Assembly (NCBI RefSeq): GCF_001457815.1
Contig: NZ_LN898215.1
Location: 35,112 to 99,111 of the forward strand
Reading direction: 5' to 3'
Source of the DNA: Vitreoscilla massiliensis
GTDB taxonomy: Bacteria; Pseudomonadota; Gammaproteobacteria; Burkholderiales; Neisseriaceae
DNA length: 64,000 nt
Shown here: positions 42,651 through 51,451 of the stretch, piece by piece
Numbering within the stretch: position 1 is the stretch's first letter
How the letters are laid out: every line of letters begins with the position of its first letter
The notes under the pieces: model-generated
Database searches by the model: none
What the model was told of the DNA's origin: nothing
The model's input: only the letters and a program-made list of their open reading frames with translations
Made by a program: the position numbers and the translations under genes

Positions 42651-44726
42651 TTAACCGATTTTCATGCCTGGTGTCGCGCCAGTGTCCACGTCCAATAAGA
42701 ACAATTGGCTGTGGTCTTTGTTGGCCGCTGAGGTAATCATGCCTTCGGACATGCCGAATTTGGCCATTTTGCGTGGGGCAAAATTGGCAACGACCACGAC
42801 CATGCGGCCTATGAGTTTTTCTGGCTCAGGGTAGCTGGCGGCGATGCCTGAGAAGATGGTGCGCTCTTCAAAACCCAAGTCCAAGCTGAATTTGAGCAAT
42901 TTGCTGCTGCCTTCCACTTTTTCGCAATTGAGCACTTTGGCCACGCGCAAATCGACTTTCATAAAGTCATCAAACGAGCAGGTTTCGGCCACAGGCTCGA
43001 AATCGGCCGCTTTGGCGGCTTTTTCTTTGGCTGCTTTGGCGTCGGCCACGGCTTGTTTGTTGTTTGCGATTAATTTGTCGATTTGCTCAGGCTCGATGCG
43101 CTGCATCAAGTGGCTGTATTTGTTGATTGCATGGCCATCTGGCAAGGTGGTGTTGGCGTCTGCCCAAGTGAAGGCAGCAGTGTTCAAGAATTCGGCCACG
43201 GCAGCAGACAATTTCGGCAACACTGGGCTCAAATACACGGTGAGGATGCGGAAAGCATTGATGAGCTCAGAACACACTTGTTGCAAGCGCGCGTCTTGGC
43301 CTTCTTGTTTAGCCAATTCCCACGGTTTGTTGGCATCGACGTATTCGTTGACGATGTCGGTCAAAGCCATCACTTCGCGCAAGGCTTTGGCGTATTCACG
43401 CTCTTCAAAGCTTTGCGCCAAGCCAGCAGATGCGGCCTGTAATTGTTGCAATAACTCGCTGCCCGCCACATCGGCCAATTGGCCATCGAAGCGTTTGTGC
43501 ACGAAACCGGCGGCGCGTGAGGCGATGTTGATGTATTTGCCGACCAAGTCGCTGTTGACGCGGGCGATGAAGTCATTCAAATTCAAATCGATGTCTTCAA
43601 TGCGGTTGTTCAGTTTGGCGGCGATGTAATAGCGCATCCATTCTGGGTTCAAACCTTCGTCCAAATAAGATTTGGCGGTGATGAAAGTGCCGCGAGATTT
43701 GGACATTTTTTGGCCGTCTACGGTCAAGAAACCGTGTGCAAACACGCTGGTAGGCGCGCGCAAACCGGCGAATTGCAAAGTTGCAGGCCAGAACAAGGCA
43801 TGGAAATACAAAATGTCTTTGCCGATGAAATGGTACATTTCGGTTTGGCTGTCGGCCTTGAAGAACTCATTGAAATCCAAGTTCAAACGCGCGGCCAAGT
43901 TTTTGAACGAAGCCATATAGCCGATGGGTGCATCCAGCCACACATAGAAGTATTTGCCGGGCGCATCGGGAATTTCAAAGCCGAAATAAGGCGCATCGCG
44001 GGAAATGTCCCAGTCTTGCAAGCCGCCTTCGATCCACTCGTTCATTTTGTTCAAGGCTTCAGGCTGCAAATGGTTTTGCACGCGGCCATCGGCCAAAGTG
44101 GTGCTGCCAGCGGTCCATTGTTTCAAGAAGTCTTCGCATTCGCCCAAGCGGAAGAAATAGTGTTCTGATTCTTTCAAGACCGGTGTCGCGCCTGAGATGG
44201 CGGAGAACGGTTTGATCAATTCGGTTGGGCTGTAAGTGGCACCGCACACTTCGCAATTGTCGCCGTATTGGTCTTGCGCGTGGCAGCTAGGGCATTCGCC
44301 TTTGACAAAGCGGTCGGGCAAGAACATTTGCTTTTCAGGGTCGTACAATTGTTCGATGGTGCGAGACACGATTTTGCCATTGGCTTTCAAGGCTTGGTAA
44401 ATTTCGGCCGACAATTCGCGGTTTTCATCCGAATGGGTGGTGTAGTAATTGTCGTAGCCGATGCCAAAGCCAGTAAAGTCGGCCAAATGGTCTTCGCGCA
44501 CTTGCGCAATCATGTCTTCAGGACTGATGCCTTTTTTCTGCGCTGCCAACATCACCGGCGTGCCGTGGGTATCGTCGGCACAGACGTAATAACACTCATG
44601 GCCGCGCATTTTTTGGAAACGCACCCACACGTCGGTTTGAATGTGTTCGACCATGTGGCCTAAATGAATGTTACCGTTGGCATAAGGTAGGGCGCTGGTC
44701 ACCAGCAATTTGCGTTGTGTGCTCAT
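42651..44726 (-). CDS. metG: Methionyl-tRNA synthetase
   Basis: The 691-residue class I enzyme charges tRNA-Met. The HIGH motif appears as YANGNIHLGHM near residue 16, the KMSKS motif as GQKMSKSRGT near residue 335, and a zinc knuckle as CPSCHAQDQYGDNCEVC near residue 145. The C-terminal 110 residues form the EMAP/Trbp111-like tRNA-binding domain (DFMKVDLRVAKVLNCEKVEGSSKLLKF), giving the long E. coli-type enzyme. A DUS-like word is read as QLQAASAG. Confidence 0.97.
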   Translation of the reverse strand: MSTQRKLLVTSALPYANGNIHLGHMVEHIQTDVWVRFQKMRGHECYYVCADDTHGTPVMLAAQKKGISPEDMIAQVREDHLADFTGFGIGYDNYYTTHSDENRELSAEIYQALKANGKIVSRTIEQLYDPEKQMFLPDRFVKGECPSCHAQDQYGDNCEVCGATYSPTELIKPFSAISGATPVLKESEHYFFRLGECEDFLKQWTAGSTTLADGRVQNHLQPEALNKMNEWIEGGLQDWDISRDAPYFGFEIPDAPGKYFYVWLDAPIGYMASFKNLAARLNLDFNEFFKADSQTEMYHFIGKDILYFHALFWPATLQFAGLRAPTSVFAHGFLTVDGQKMSKSRGTFITAKSYLDEGLNPEWMRYYIAAKLNNRIEDIDLNLNDFIARVNSDLVGKYINIASRAAGFVHKRFDGQLADVAGSELLQQLQAASAGLAQSFEEREYAKALREVMALTDIVNEYVDANKPWELAKQEGQDARLQQVCSELINAFRILTVYLSPVLPKLSAAVAEFLNTAAFTWADANTTLPDGHAINKYSHLMQRIEPEQIDKLIANNKQAVADAKAAKEKAAKAADFEPVAETCSFDDFMKVDLRVAKVLNCEKVEGSSKLLKFSLDLGFEERTIFSGIAASYPEPEKLIGRMVVVVANFAPRKMAKFGMSEGMITSAANKDHSQLFLLDVDTGATPGMKIG
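43430..43442 (+). repeat. Single DUS-like word inside metG
   Basis: ATGCGGCCTGTAA; coding-strand reading is Leu-Gln-Ala-Ala. Confidence 0.78.
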
Positions 44727-44831
44727 GGTGTTGTTTTGTCGGCAATAAAAAAAATGAGATTGATTATAGCAGACTACACTTGCTGCGGCTGTGTGGCTGG
44801 GTATTTGTTTTGATTTAAATAAGTCATGTTT

Positions 44832-44862
44832 ATGCGGCCTGTAAGGTGTTTACAGGCCGCAT
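44832..44862. terminator. DUS-like inverted pair
   Basis: ATGCGGCCTGTAA and its complement with a five-base loop, 34 bases past the Lrp-type gene stop at 44896. Confidence 0.85.
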
Positions 44863-44895
44863 GGATGCAATGAAATCATGAACTGAGGAAAACAA

Positions 44896-45363
44896 TCACA
44901 CAATCGGCACATCCATGCCCGTTTTAACGCGGTTCATCGCCACCAAAGTCTTGAAGCTTTTGACATTGCTGTTGGCGTGGAACAATTGGTGGGTGAGGTC
45001 GACGTAATGCTCCATGTCGGCGACCAAGAAGATCAACACAAAATCGCAGCCGCCGGCGACGTAATAGCATTGCTGCACCTCGTTACAGCGCTGAAATTGG
45101 CGCTGCATGTCGTCCAGTAAGTCTATGCGCTCATCCGCCACTTGCACTTCTACCACGATGGTCAGGCCGCAGCCGACGGCTTTGGGATTAATCACAATGC
45201 TGTGGCGCTCGATGACGCCCGCTTGTTGCAAGGCTTTTAAGCGCCGATTCACTGCTGCCGTAGACAGGTTGGCCAATTGTCCCAAGCGCTGTTGTGACAG
45301 CGAGGCATCGGCCTGTAAGGCACGCAGCAAGATTTTGTCGTAAGCATCGAGTGGGGCAGTCAT
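44896..45363 (-). CDS. Lrp/AsnC-family transcriptional regulator
   Basis: The 155-residue regulator has an N-terminal HTH (LDAYDKILLRALQADASLSQQRLGQLANLSTAAVNRRLKALQQAGVI) and a C-terminal RAM ligand domain (VECQV-like VVEVQVADERIDLLDDM; CYYVAGGCDFVLIFLVADMEHY). It is divergent from the diaminopropionate ammonia-lyase gene, with 126 bases between the starts, and is probably its amino-acid-responsive regulator. A near-match DUS word is read as ALQADAS. Confidence 0.92.
   Translation of the reverse strand: MTAPLDAYDKILLRALQADASLSQQRLGQLANLSTAAVNRRLKALQQAGVIERHSIVINPKAVGCGLTIVVEVQVADERIDLLDDMQRQFQRCNEVQQCYYVAGGCDFVLIFLVADMEHYVDLTHQLFHANSNVKSFKTLVAMNRVKTGMDVPIV
45307..45318 (+). repeat. Near-match DUS-like word inside the Lrp-type gene
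   Basis: ATCGGCCTGTAA has T for G at one position; coding-strand reading is Leu-Gln-Ala-Asp. Confidence 0.55.
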
Positions 45364-45489
45364 CAATAACATTCCATTTTAAGTACTAAAATCAATAAAA
45401 CATTGCGTTTCTACGGCGATATTACAGAAAATTCTGGGCAGCTTGGCGATTATTATTTCATGTGTCCACATATTAAAGAGGAAGTAACC

Positions 45490-46701
45490 ATGTTATTAGC
45501 CAATCCACGCCTGCAATACCAAGCCTATCCAACCGAATTGGCAGCGCTGATGAACAGCGAACAAGAGCGCTTGAATCGCCAATATTGGGCGGCTTGGGAC
45601 GACATGGCCGTTATGCCCACGCCGGTATACGATTTGCCCGATGTGGCGCAAGACTTGGGCATCGCCCGCTTCAGCGTCAAAGATGAGTCGGTGCGCTCGC
45701 CTTTGGGCAGCTTCAAAGCCTTGGGTGCGCCCATTGCCTTGCTGCGGCATGTGCTGCGTTTGCATCCTGAATGGGAAGTGGCGCAAGTATTGGCAGGACG
45801 CTATCGAGCGCAGTTGCAAGCGCATACCGTTATCAGTGCCACCGATGGCAATCATGGCCGTGCCTTGGCGGCTGCGGCACAGGCATTGGGCTGCCGCTGC
45901 GTCATCGTGTTGCATGCGCATGTCAGCGCTGAGCGTGAAGCCGCGATTGCAGCCTATGGCGCGGAGATAGTGCGCATCGTCGGCAATTATGATGATTCGG
46001 TGCTGGAAGCGGCGCGTTTGGCGCAAGCACATGGCTGGCAGGTGATTTCCGATACCTCGTATGATGGCTATGAAGCGGTGCCGCGCGATGTGATGCAAGG
46101 CTATGCCACCATTGCCGCCGAAGTATTGGCAGAGCAAAATGCTCAGCCGTATACCCATGTGTTGTTGCAAGGTGGTGTCGGCGGTTTGGCGGCGGGGGTA
46201 TTGGCGTATTGGTGGGAGCGCTGTGGTGAGGAGCGACCGCAGTTTATCGTGGTCGAGCCTGAGCAAGCGGATTGCCTGTGGCAAAGCGCTTTGCAAGGGC
46301 AGGCGAGTATGGCGCAAGGTTCGGTGGATTCCATCATGGCGGGTTTGGCCTGTGGCGCGGCTTCGCCGTTGGCATGGCGCTTCTTGGCCGCCAGTGTCGA
46401 TTATTTTATGACCGTCAGCGATGCTGAAGCCATCGCGGCGATGCGACAACTGGCGCGAGGCAGTGAGCGTGACATGCCGCTATTGGCTGGCGAATCGGGC
46501 GTGGCTGGTTTGGCGGCTTTGAATCAATTGGCCGCCAACCGTGCGCAAATGCAAGCCATGGGTTTGGACGCACAAGCGCGGGTATTGATGATTAATTCCG
46601 AGGGTGCGACAGCACCGAGTGTGTACGCTGAGGTGGTGGGCGAACGTGCGGAATCCGTGTTGGCGCGGCAACAGCAGTGGTTGCAAGAACACAGTCGCTG
46701 A
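45490..46701 (+). CDS. dpaL: Diaminopropionate ammonia-lyase
   Basis: This PLP enzyme splits 2,3-diaminopropionate into pyruvate and ammonia. From ATG 45490, which follows AAAGAGGAAGTAACC, it has 403 residues. The fold-type II core is visible: SVKDESVRSPLGSFKALGAP with the Schiff-base Lys near residue 79, SATDGNHGRALAAAAQALGC for the substrate carboxylate loop, and LLQGGVGGLAAGVLAYW for the phosphate loop. GLACGAASPLAW and LAGESGVAGLAAL are typical of the DpaL group. Expression is likely controlled by the divergent Lrp-type regulator. Confidence 0.9.
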   Translation: MLLANPRLQYQAYPTELAALMNSEQERLNRQYWAAWDDMAVMPTPVYDLPDVAQDLGIARFSVKDESVRSPLGSFKALGAPIALLRHVLRLHPEWEVAQVLAGRYRAQLQAHTVISATDGNHGRALAAAAQALGCRCVIVLHAHVSAEREAAIAAYGAEIVRIVGNYDDSVLEAARLAQAHGWQVISDTSYDGYEAVPRDVMQGYATIAAEVLAEQNAQPYTHVLLQGGVGGLAAGVLAYWWERCGEERPQFIVVEPEQADCLWQSALQGQASMAQGSVDSIMAGLACGAASPLAWRFLAASVDYFMTVSDAEAIAAMRQLARGSERDMPLLAGESGVAGLAALNQLAANRAQMQAMGLDAQARVLMINSEGATAPSVYAEVVGERAESVLARQQQWLQEHSR

Positions 46702-46720
46702 TTGAGAGAAAAGACATGAA

Positions 46721-46749
46721 AGCGGCCTGTAACTGATTTACAGGCCGCT
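46721..46749. terminator. DUS-like inverted pair behind dpaL
   Basis: AGCGGCCTGTAA and its complement with a five-base loop, 20 bases past the dpaL stop. Confidence 0.83.
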
Positions 46750-46912
46750 GATGCTGTCAATCAGGGCAAAACAGATGTGATTTGAGGTTATGGCTGCACC
46801 GATGCGGCTGCTTTCTCTTTCCATGGATGCTGGTGGGTGAGCATTGAGCAGCGTGTTAGGTATGGTTTGCTGGAGTGAATTGGCGATGGTTTAAACAATA
46901 AATGGATTTAAA

Positions 46913-46943
46913 AAGCGGCCTGTAAATCGTTTACAGGCCGCTT
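46913..46943. terminator. DUS-like palindrome behind the TlpA-like gene
   Basis: AAGCGGCCTGTAAA and its complement with a three-base centre, 21 bases past the stop at 46964. With the previous hairpin it insulates two converging units; the 163 bases between hold nothing I can identify. Confidence 0.85.
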
Positions 46944-46963
46944 ATTGCTGTGTATTTGCGAAT

Positions 46964-47455
46964 TTATTGCTTTAATTCACTGGCAATCAATTGGTGCAAT
47001 TCGGCCCAATCGGGTTCGCCCAAATAGGCTTTGATGACTTTGCCTTGCTTATCGATGAGAAAGGAATTCGGTGCCAAGGTTACTTTATAGGCATCGCCGA
47101 CTTGGCCGCTTTTGTCTATGGCCACGGTAAACGGCAGCTTTTTCTCGGCCACATACGCGCGCACTTCGGCTTCAGTATTAAACGGCAAGGAAATGGCGAT
47201 GGTTTGGTAAGCGGTGCCCGCAAACTGGTTTTGCGTGTCGATGAGTTTCGGCATTTCGATAACGCATCCTGGGCAAGACGGATACCAAAAATTGATGAGG
47301 GTGACTTTGCCTTGCAATTGCTGTTCAGTCACCGGTTGATTATTCAAGTCCAGCAAGGAAAAAGGCGTGGCAGCGGGGCGTTGGTTGGCAAACAAGGCAA
47401 ATGCAACCAAGGCACACACCAACACGGCCAGCGCCGGCAATAAGAATTTCTTCAT
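46964..47455 (-). CDS. TlpA-like thiol:disulfide oxidoreductase
   Basis: The 163-residue protein has an N-terminal membrane anchor (KKFLLPALAVLVCALVAFALFA) and a periplasmic thioredoxin fold with the active site NFWYPSCPGCVIEMPKLI (CPGC) near residue 75 and the cis-Pro segment KVTLAPNSFLID. It probably reduces or isomerises disulfides in the envelope, with cytochrome c maturation as one option. Its start overlaps the thioesterase stop by four bases, so it is the last gene of the long mla operon. A partner reductase such as CcdA is not in the window. Confidence 0.9.
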   Translation of the reverse strand: MKKFLLPALAVLVCALVAFALFANQRPAATPFSLLDLNNQPVTEQQLQGKVTLINFWYPSCPGCVIEMPKLIDTQNQFAGTAYQTIAISLPFNTEAEVRAYVAEKKLPFTVAIDKSGQVGDAYKVTLAPNSFLIDKQGKVIKAYLGEPDWAELHQLIASELKQ

Positions 47456-47865
47456 GCTTCGGGTTCTAATAAGCGGCTTAAAGACGCGGCCACGTCGCCG
47501 TCCAAAGTCAGCGCCTTACCGGTTTTGATGTCGATGAGCACAAAGGTGATGGTGGCGTCGGCCACCACCGTGTCGCTGTCTTTCAAATACACCACTTGTT
47601 CCATCACCGCGCTGCGGTGGCCAATTTTTTTGAACTGGCTGCGGATGTGCAATTGCTCGTTCACATAGGCGCCGCGACGGTAATTGATGTTGATGTTGAC
47701 CACGGCCAATCCGAGTTTGCTGCCATCAAATTCGGCGATTAAGCCTGAGTCTTCCATAAACTGCCAACGCGCTTCCTCTAAAAATTCGAGGTAGCGCGCG
47801 TTGTTTACATGGCGGTACAAATCCAAATGGTAGCCGCGGACGGTGATTTCGGTGCTGTGTATCAT
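47452..47865 (-). CDS. Acyl-CoA thioesterase, hotdog fold
   Basis: The 137-residue protein has the YbgC/FadM-type hotdog start VRGYHLDLYRHVNNARYLEFLEEARWQFMED, in which the Asp/His/Asn active-site block (DLYRHVNNARY) is complete. It should hydrolyse short or medium acyl-CoA thioesters. It starts five bases after the small acidic protein gene stops and overlaps the TlpA-like gene. Its place behind mlaA suggests a link to phospholipid turnover, but that is inference. Confidence 0.9.
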   Translation of the reverse strand: MIHSTEITVRGYHLDLYRHVNNARYLEFLEEARWQFMEDSGLIAEFDGSKLGLAVVNININYRRGAYVNEQLHIRSQFKKIGHRSAVMEQVVYLKDSDTVVADATITFVLIDIKTGKALTLDGDVAASLSRLLEPEA

Positions 47866-47869
47866 GGGT

Positions 47870-48241
47870 TTATTCTGGGTCGTTTAAGTCTATCGGCTCG
47901 AAGGCTTCACGGTCTAAGGACGCATGGCTCAAATCGGTAATGATGCTGGACAAGCGCACATCAAACCACTCGAAGAAAATATCGGGATGCAAGTCAGGCC
48001 ACAAGCTGCTGTCTTCACACCAGTCTGCCAATTCGGCGCTGAAGACGGTGTCGATTCTGGCGGAGATGAAATCCCAAGCCTCGTCGATTTCATCGACAGG
48101 GTCGATCAAATAGGCATTGGCATCGGCCTGTAAATCTTCTAATTCCAAGCCATCCAGATTCATTTCAGGCAAGTGGGACAACCAATTCCAAAATGGGGCT
48201 TGGGGTACCAAAACCAAGACGCTGCGATTCACCTCGTACAT
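47870..48241 (-). CDS. Small acidic protein of unknown function in the mla operon
   Basis: From ATG 48241, which follows GAAGGAGAACACC, the product is 123 residues, without signal or membrane segments. It is very acidic, with SVLVLVPQAPFWNWLSHLPEMN near the N-terminus, DEIDEAWDFI in the middle and LWPDLHPDIFFEWFDVRLSS in the last third. I do not know the family. It lies 48 bases downstream of mlaA and five bases ahead of the thioesterase. A near-match DUS word is read as DLQADAN. Confidence 0.75.
   Translation of the reverse strand: MYEVNRSVLVLVPQAPFWNWLSHLPEMNLDGLELEDLQADANAYLIDPVDEIDEAWDFISARIDTVFSAELADWCEDSSLWPDLHPDIFFEWFDVRLSSIITDLSHASLDREAFEPIDLNDPE
48122..48134 (+). repeat. Near-match DUS-like word inside the acidic protein gene
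   Basis: ATCGGCCTGTAAA, read on the coding strand as Leu-Gln-Ala-Asp. Confidence 0.55.
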
Positions 48242-48289
48242 GGTGTTCTCCTTCACAATCAATGAAATGGCTAAAACTTAGCGGATAAT

Positions 48290-49258
48290 TCAGTGTAACA
48301 AAGACAGCTCGTCAGTGTCTTGCGCCGGCGCAATCACCAAAGCTTCTGTATCTGCTTCCATTGCAGCGGCGCTGGCGTCTGCTGCGCTAGCAGCATCAGC
48401 AGCTTCGGCGCTTTGTTCGCCTGTCAATTCGGTCACGGTGGCAGTGTCAGCGCTGGGCGTTAATACCTCGCTGTTGAAGCTGCTGTCATCGCTGGGCGCA
48501 GCATCGTCGGTGGGAGCAGGGGTGTCTGCATCGGCAGGCACCAAGTCGTCGATATTGGTGCTGTCGTATTCGGCGCTTGGAGGCGTACCACCGACTTGGT
48601 TGGCGCGCATGTTCATGAACACATCGCGGGTATAGGCATAGCGGTCAACCGCGGCCATGTCCAAACCATCGGTATACACCAATAATTGCGCGCGTTTGTC
48701 CACGCCTTTTAAGGCGGTCAAAGCCCAGTTCCAGCCGTCTGAATCGATTAACGCACCTTCAACAGAATACACGCGGGTCACGGTATCACCGACGGCATCG
48801 CGTACGGTCGAAGGGCCAGTTAACGGATAGACAAAGTAATTGCTGTTTTTCCAACCCCAAGTGGCGAAGGTATCGCCCAAAGAGTTTTTGTTGTTCGGCA
48901 TTTGCGCGGCATCGGCGATGTTGATCAAACCGCCCAAGCCAAACGTGGTGTTGATGCCAACGCGCACCAAGTCGGTACTGGCTTTTTCGATGTCCAAACG
49001 CAGCAAATTGCTGCCTATGCTGACCACGTCGCGCAAATTGTCAAAGAAGTTGGTCACACCAGATTGCACGGGTTTGGGGGTGACTTTTTGGTAGCCACGT
49101 GCCACCGGCACCAATACCGTACGGTCTATGCCGTCGTTGATGCGGTACATAAAGCGATTGTATGGCTCCAATGGGTCGTGGTTGTCGGCCCAAACCGGTG
49201 CCGACGCAGCCATGCCGACGGCGAGGATGAGCGTGTATTGTTTTAATTTTAAGTTCAT
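48290..49258 (-). CDS. mlaA: MlaA phospholipid-removal protein without a visible lipobox
   Basis: MlaA sits in the outer membrane and extracts misplaced phospholipids from its outer leaflet, passing them to MlaC. The 322-residue protein has the family core DPLEPYNRFMYRINDGIDRTVLVPVARGY and a helix pair NFFDNLRDVVSIGSNLL, then LGGLINIADAA and TFATWGWKNSNYFVYPLTGPSTVRD. The N-terminal signal ends AASAPVWADN and contains no Cys, so the usual lipidation site is absent. The last 90 residues are an Ala/Asp/Ser/Thr-rich low-complexity acidic tail. Its ATG overlaps the mlaB stop. Confidence 0.92.
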   Translation of the reverse strand: MNLKLKQYTLILAVGMAASAPVWADNHDPLEPYNRFMYRINDGIDRTVLVPVARGYQKVTPKPVQSGVTNFFDNLRDVVSIGSNLLRLDIEKASTDLVRVGINTTFGLGGLINIADAAQMPNNKNSLGDTFATWGWKNSNYFVYPLTGPSTVRDAVGDTVTRVYSVEGALIDSDGWNWALTALKGVDKRAQLLVYTDGLDMAAVDRYAYTRDVFMNMRANQVGGTPPSAEYDSTNIDDLVPADADTPAPTDDAAPSDDSSFNSEVLTPSADTATVTELTGEQSAEAADAASAADASAAAMEADTEALVIAPAQDTDELSLLH

Positions 49259-49527
49259 GCTAACCACTCCAGTTCATACAATTCTAATAAGGCGGTCACA
49301 GCCGCAGGCACTGCTCGCAATTGCCACGCTTGTTTCCCCAAAGCGCGTTTGATGGCAATGAGCAAAGCCACACAAGTGGAATCCACTTTTTCCAGACCCG
49401 ACAAGTCGACCACGTGTGTGGTTTGTTGGCACGCTTGCTCAAGCAAGCGCAAATCCTCGCGGGTGATGCTGGATACTGTCGCATCACCCTTAAGGAATAA
49501 CACATCATCTTGGTGTGTTAATTGCAT
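49255..49527 (-). CDS. mlaB: STAS domain protein MlaB
   Basis: The 90-residue cytosolic STAS protein has THVVDLSGLEKVDSTCVALLIAIKRALGKQ, with the DSTxVALL loop at the position where MlaB contacts MlaF. It stabilises and regulates the MlaFE ATPase complex. Its gene lies between mlaC (gap of three bases) and mlaA (four-base overlap), which confirms the assignment. Confidence 0.9.
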   Translation of the reverse strand: MQLTHQDDVLFLKGDATVSSITREDLRLLEQACQQTTHVVDLSGLEKVDSTCVALLIAIKRALGKQAWQLRAVPAAVTALLELYELEWLA

Positions 49528-49530
49528 GTT

Positions 49531-50121
49531 TTAACCATTTTTTTGTTTCAATTGGCTGATTAAACCATCAATACCTGATTTTTTAATGGTTTCGTTAAAT
49601 TGGCTGCGGTATACCGTTACCAAGCTTGCGCCTTCCACAGCGACATTGTACACACGGTATTTGCTACCGCTTTGGTACATGGTGTAGTCCATGTTCACCG
49701 GTTTGCCTTGTGCCACGACTTTGGTTTTCACAACCACTTCTTTACCGCCATTGTTGACGATAGGGTTGCCTTGCACCTGTACTTTAGCACCTTTGAATTT
49801 TAACATGGTGCCGCTGTAGGTGCGAATCAACAAGGTTTTAAATTGTTGGGTCAACGCGGCTTTTTGCGCTGGCGTGGCTTGTTTCCAAGGTGCGCCCACA
49901 GCCAAAGCAGTCATGCGTTCAAAGTCGAAGTAAGGGATGGCGTAATTTTCAGCTTGGCGACGCACAGCAGCGTTGTTGCTGCCATTGGCTTGGCTCAAAA
50001 TGCTCAACACTTGATCGGCATTGCCGCGCAATTGGGTCACGGCTTGTTGGGGGCTGGCCATGGCCATACCGATGCTCAATACACCGACTGCCAAGGCATT
50101 CATTAATGCAAATTTCTTCAT
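49531..50121 (-). CDS. mlaC: Periplasmic phospholipid-binding protein MlaC
   Basis: The 196-residue protein has a signal peptide (MKKFALMNALAVGVLSIGMAMASP) and the Tol-tol/MlaC core: AVRRQAENYAIPYFDFERMTALAVGAPWKQATPAQKAALTQQFKTLLIRTYSGTML. It ferries phospholipid between MlaA in the outer membrane and the MlaFEDB complex. Length fits the family. It is 59 bases downstream of mlaD, a gap holding a single DUS-like word. Confidence 0.94.
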   Translation of the reverse strand: MKKFALMNALAVGVLSIGMAMASPQQAVTQLRGNADQVLSILSQANGSNNAAVRRQAENYAIPYFDFERMTALAVGAPWKQATPAQKAALTQQFKTLLIRTYSGTMLKFKGAKVQVQGNPIVNNGGKEVVVKTKVVAQGKPVNMDYTMYQSGSKYRVYNVAVEGASLVTVYRSQFNETIKKSGIDGLISQLKQKNG

Positions 50122-50162
50122 TGTTGTTCCTTAAGTGATCATCAATATTTGTGCAAAAGGGC

Positions 50163-50175
50163 TTACAGGCCGCTT
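50163..50175 (-). repeat. Single DUS-like word between mlaD and mlaC
   Basis: TTACAGGCCGCTT lies six bases past the mlaD stop with no facing copy, so it cannot form the usual hairpin inside the operon. Confidence 0.78.
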
Positions 50176-50180
50176 TTGAT

Positions 50181-50669
50181 TTATTTAGCAGGTGCTTCTG
50201 CGTCACCGGCATTCTTTTCGGCAAAACTGGTCATGAATTTGCCGATTAATTGTTCCAATACCAAGGCGTCACTGGTCAAATCAATATTACTGCCATTGGC
50301 CAAGTGTTCTTCTTCCGCGCCTTGCATCAAGCCTATGTATTGCTCACCCAAAATGCCAGAGGTGAGAATTTGCGCTGAGGTATCGGTGCTGAATTGGTAT
50401 TGCTTTTGCAATTGCATCGACACTTTGGCGCGGTAATCTTTGGGGTCTAGCACCACACCGGTGACACGACCAACCACCACACCGGCGGATTTCACCGGTG
50501 CTTTGACTTTCAGGCCGCCTATGTCGTTAAACGAAGCGGTAACGGTATAGCTGTCGCCACTGTTGCTATCGCTGCCGCCACTGGCCACTCGAAACGATAA
50601 GAACAATAAGGCGGCGACACCCAATACCACGAAAATTCCAACCCACAATTCTAAGACGCTGCGTTTCAT
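50181..50669 (-). CDS. mlaD: MCE-domain protein MlaD
   Basis: The 162-residue protein has one N-terminal membrane helix (ELWVGIFVVLGVAALLFLSFRV) and one MCE domain: YTVTASFNDIGGLKVKAPVKSAGVVVGRVTGVVL, with the pore-loop region ILTSGILGEQYIGLMQG. It forms the hexameric ring that links MlaFE to MlaC. A GAG eight bases upstream favours ATG 50669; an alternative ATG at 50675 overlaps the mlaE stop (TAATG). Either implies translational coupling. Confidence 0.94.
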   Translation of the reverse strand: MKRSVLELWVGIFVVLGVAALLFLSFRVASGGSDSNSGDSYTVTASFNDIGGLKVKAPVKSAGVVVGRVTGVVLDPKDYRAKVSMQLQKQYQFSTDTSAQILTSGILGEQYIGLMQGAEEEHLANGSNIDLTSDALVLEQLIGKFMTSFAEKNAGDAEAPAK

Positions 50670-50674
50670 AATCA

Positions 50675-51451
50675 TTACTCAGTAAACATAAATGCGGTTA
50701 ACACAAAATCCAAACCCAAGATGGCCAAGGCGCTGGCGACGACGGTTTGGGTGGTGGCTCGTAAAATGCCTTCAGGTGTGGCGCGGCTGTTAAAGCCGTT
50801 GTACACAGCAATCAAGGTCACGGCGATGCCAAAAACCACCGATTTGATGATGCCGTTTAACACATCATACGACCAATCAATATTGCTTTGCATTTGTGAC
50901 CAAAAAATACCGCCATCCAAGCCCAAGTGTTTGACACCAATGAAATAAGCACCAAATATGCCACAAACATTGAAAATGGCAGCCAAAAACGGCATCGAAA
51001 TCACCCCTGCCCAAAATCGCGGTGCCACCACGCGCGCGACGGGATTCACCGCCATTACATCCATGGCCGACAGCTGTTCGGTGGTTTTCATCAAGCCAAT
51101 TTCGCTGGTCATCGCCCCGCCAGCGCTGCTGGCAAACAATAGTGCGGCTAGTACAGGGCCCAATTCACGCAGTAAACCAGCGGCGACGGCAAAGCCTAAG
51201 GCATCGGCAGCCTTGAATTTGTTCAATTGGGTATAGCCTTGTAAACCCAATACCATGCCGACAAACACGCCTGACACTGCAATGATCAAAATTGACATCA
51301 CGCCCGCAAAATACATTTGGCGCACGGTTAGACGCGGACGGGCGATACTGGTGCCCGAAGCGCGCAAAATAGAGAGTAAAAATAGGCTAATGCTGCCCAA
51401 ATGCTGAATAAAATTCAGGGTTTGGCGGCCTATGGTATGGAAAATCGTCAT
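50675..51451 (-). CDS. mlaE: ABC permease MlaE
   Basis: The 258-residue inner-membrane permease has about five helices and the MlaE signature FAAGLLRELGPVLAALLFASSAGGAMTSEIGLMKTTEQLSAMDVMAVNP, which includes the EExxA-like coupling helix contacting MlaF. It transports phospholipid together with MlaF, MlaD and MlaB. Its ATG overlaps the mlaF stop by four bases. Confidence 0.95.
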   Translation of the reverse strand: MTIFHTIGRQTLNFIQHLGSISLFLLSILRASGTSIARPRLTVRQMYFAGVMSILIIAVSGVFVGMVLGLQGYTQLNKFKAADALGFAVAAGLLRELGPVLAALLFASSAGGAMTSEIGLMKTTEQLSAMDVMAVNPVARVVAPRFWAGVISMPFLAAIFNVCGIFGAYFIGVKHLGLDGGIFWSQMQSNIDWSYDVLNGIIKSVVFGIAVTLIAVYNGFNSRATPEGILRATTQTVVASALAILGLDFVLTAFMFTE

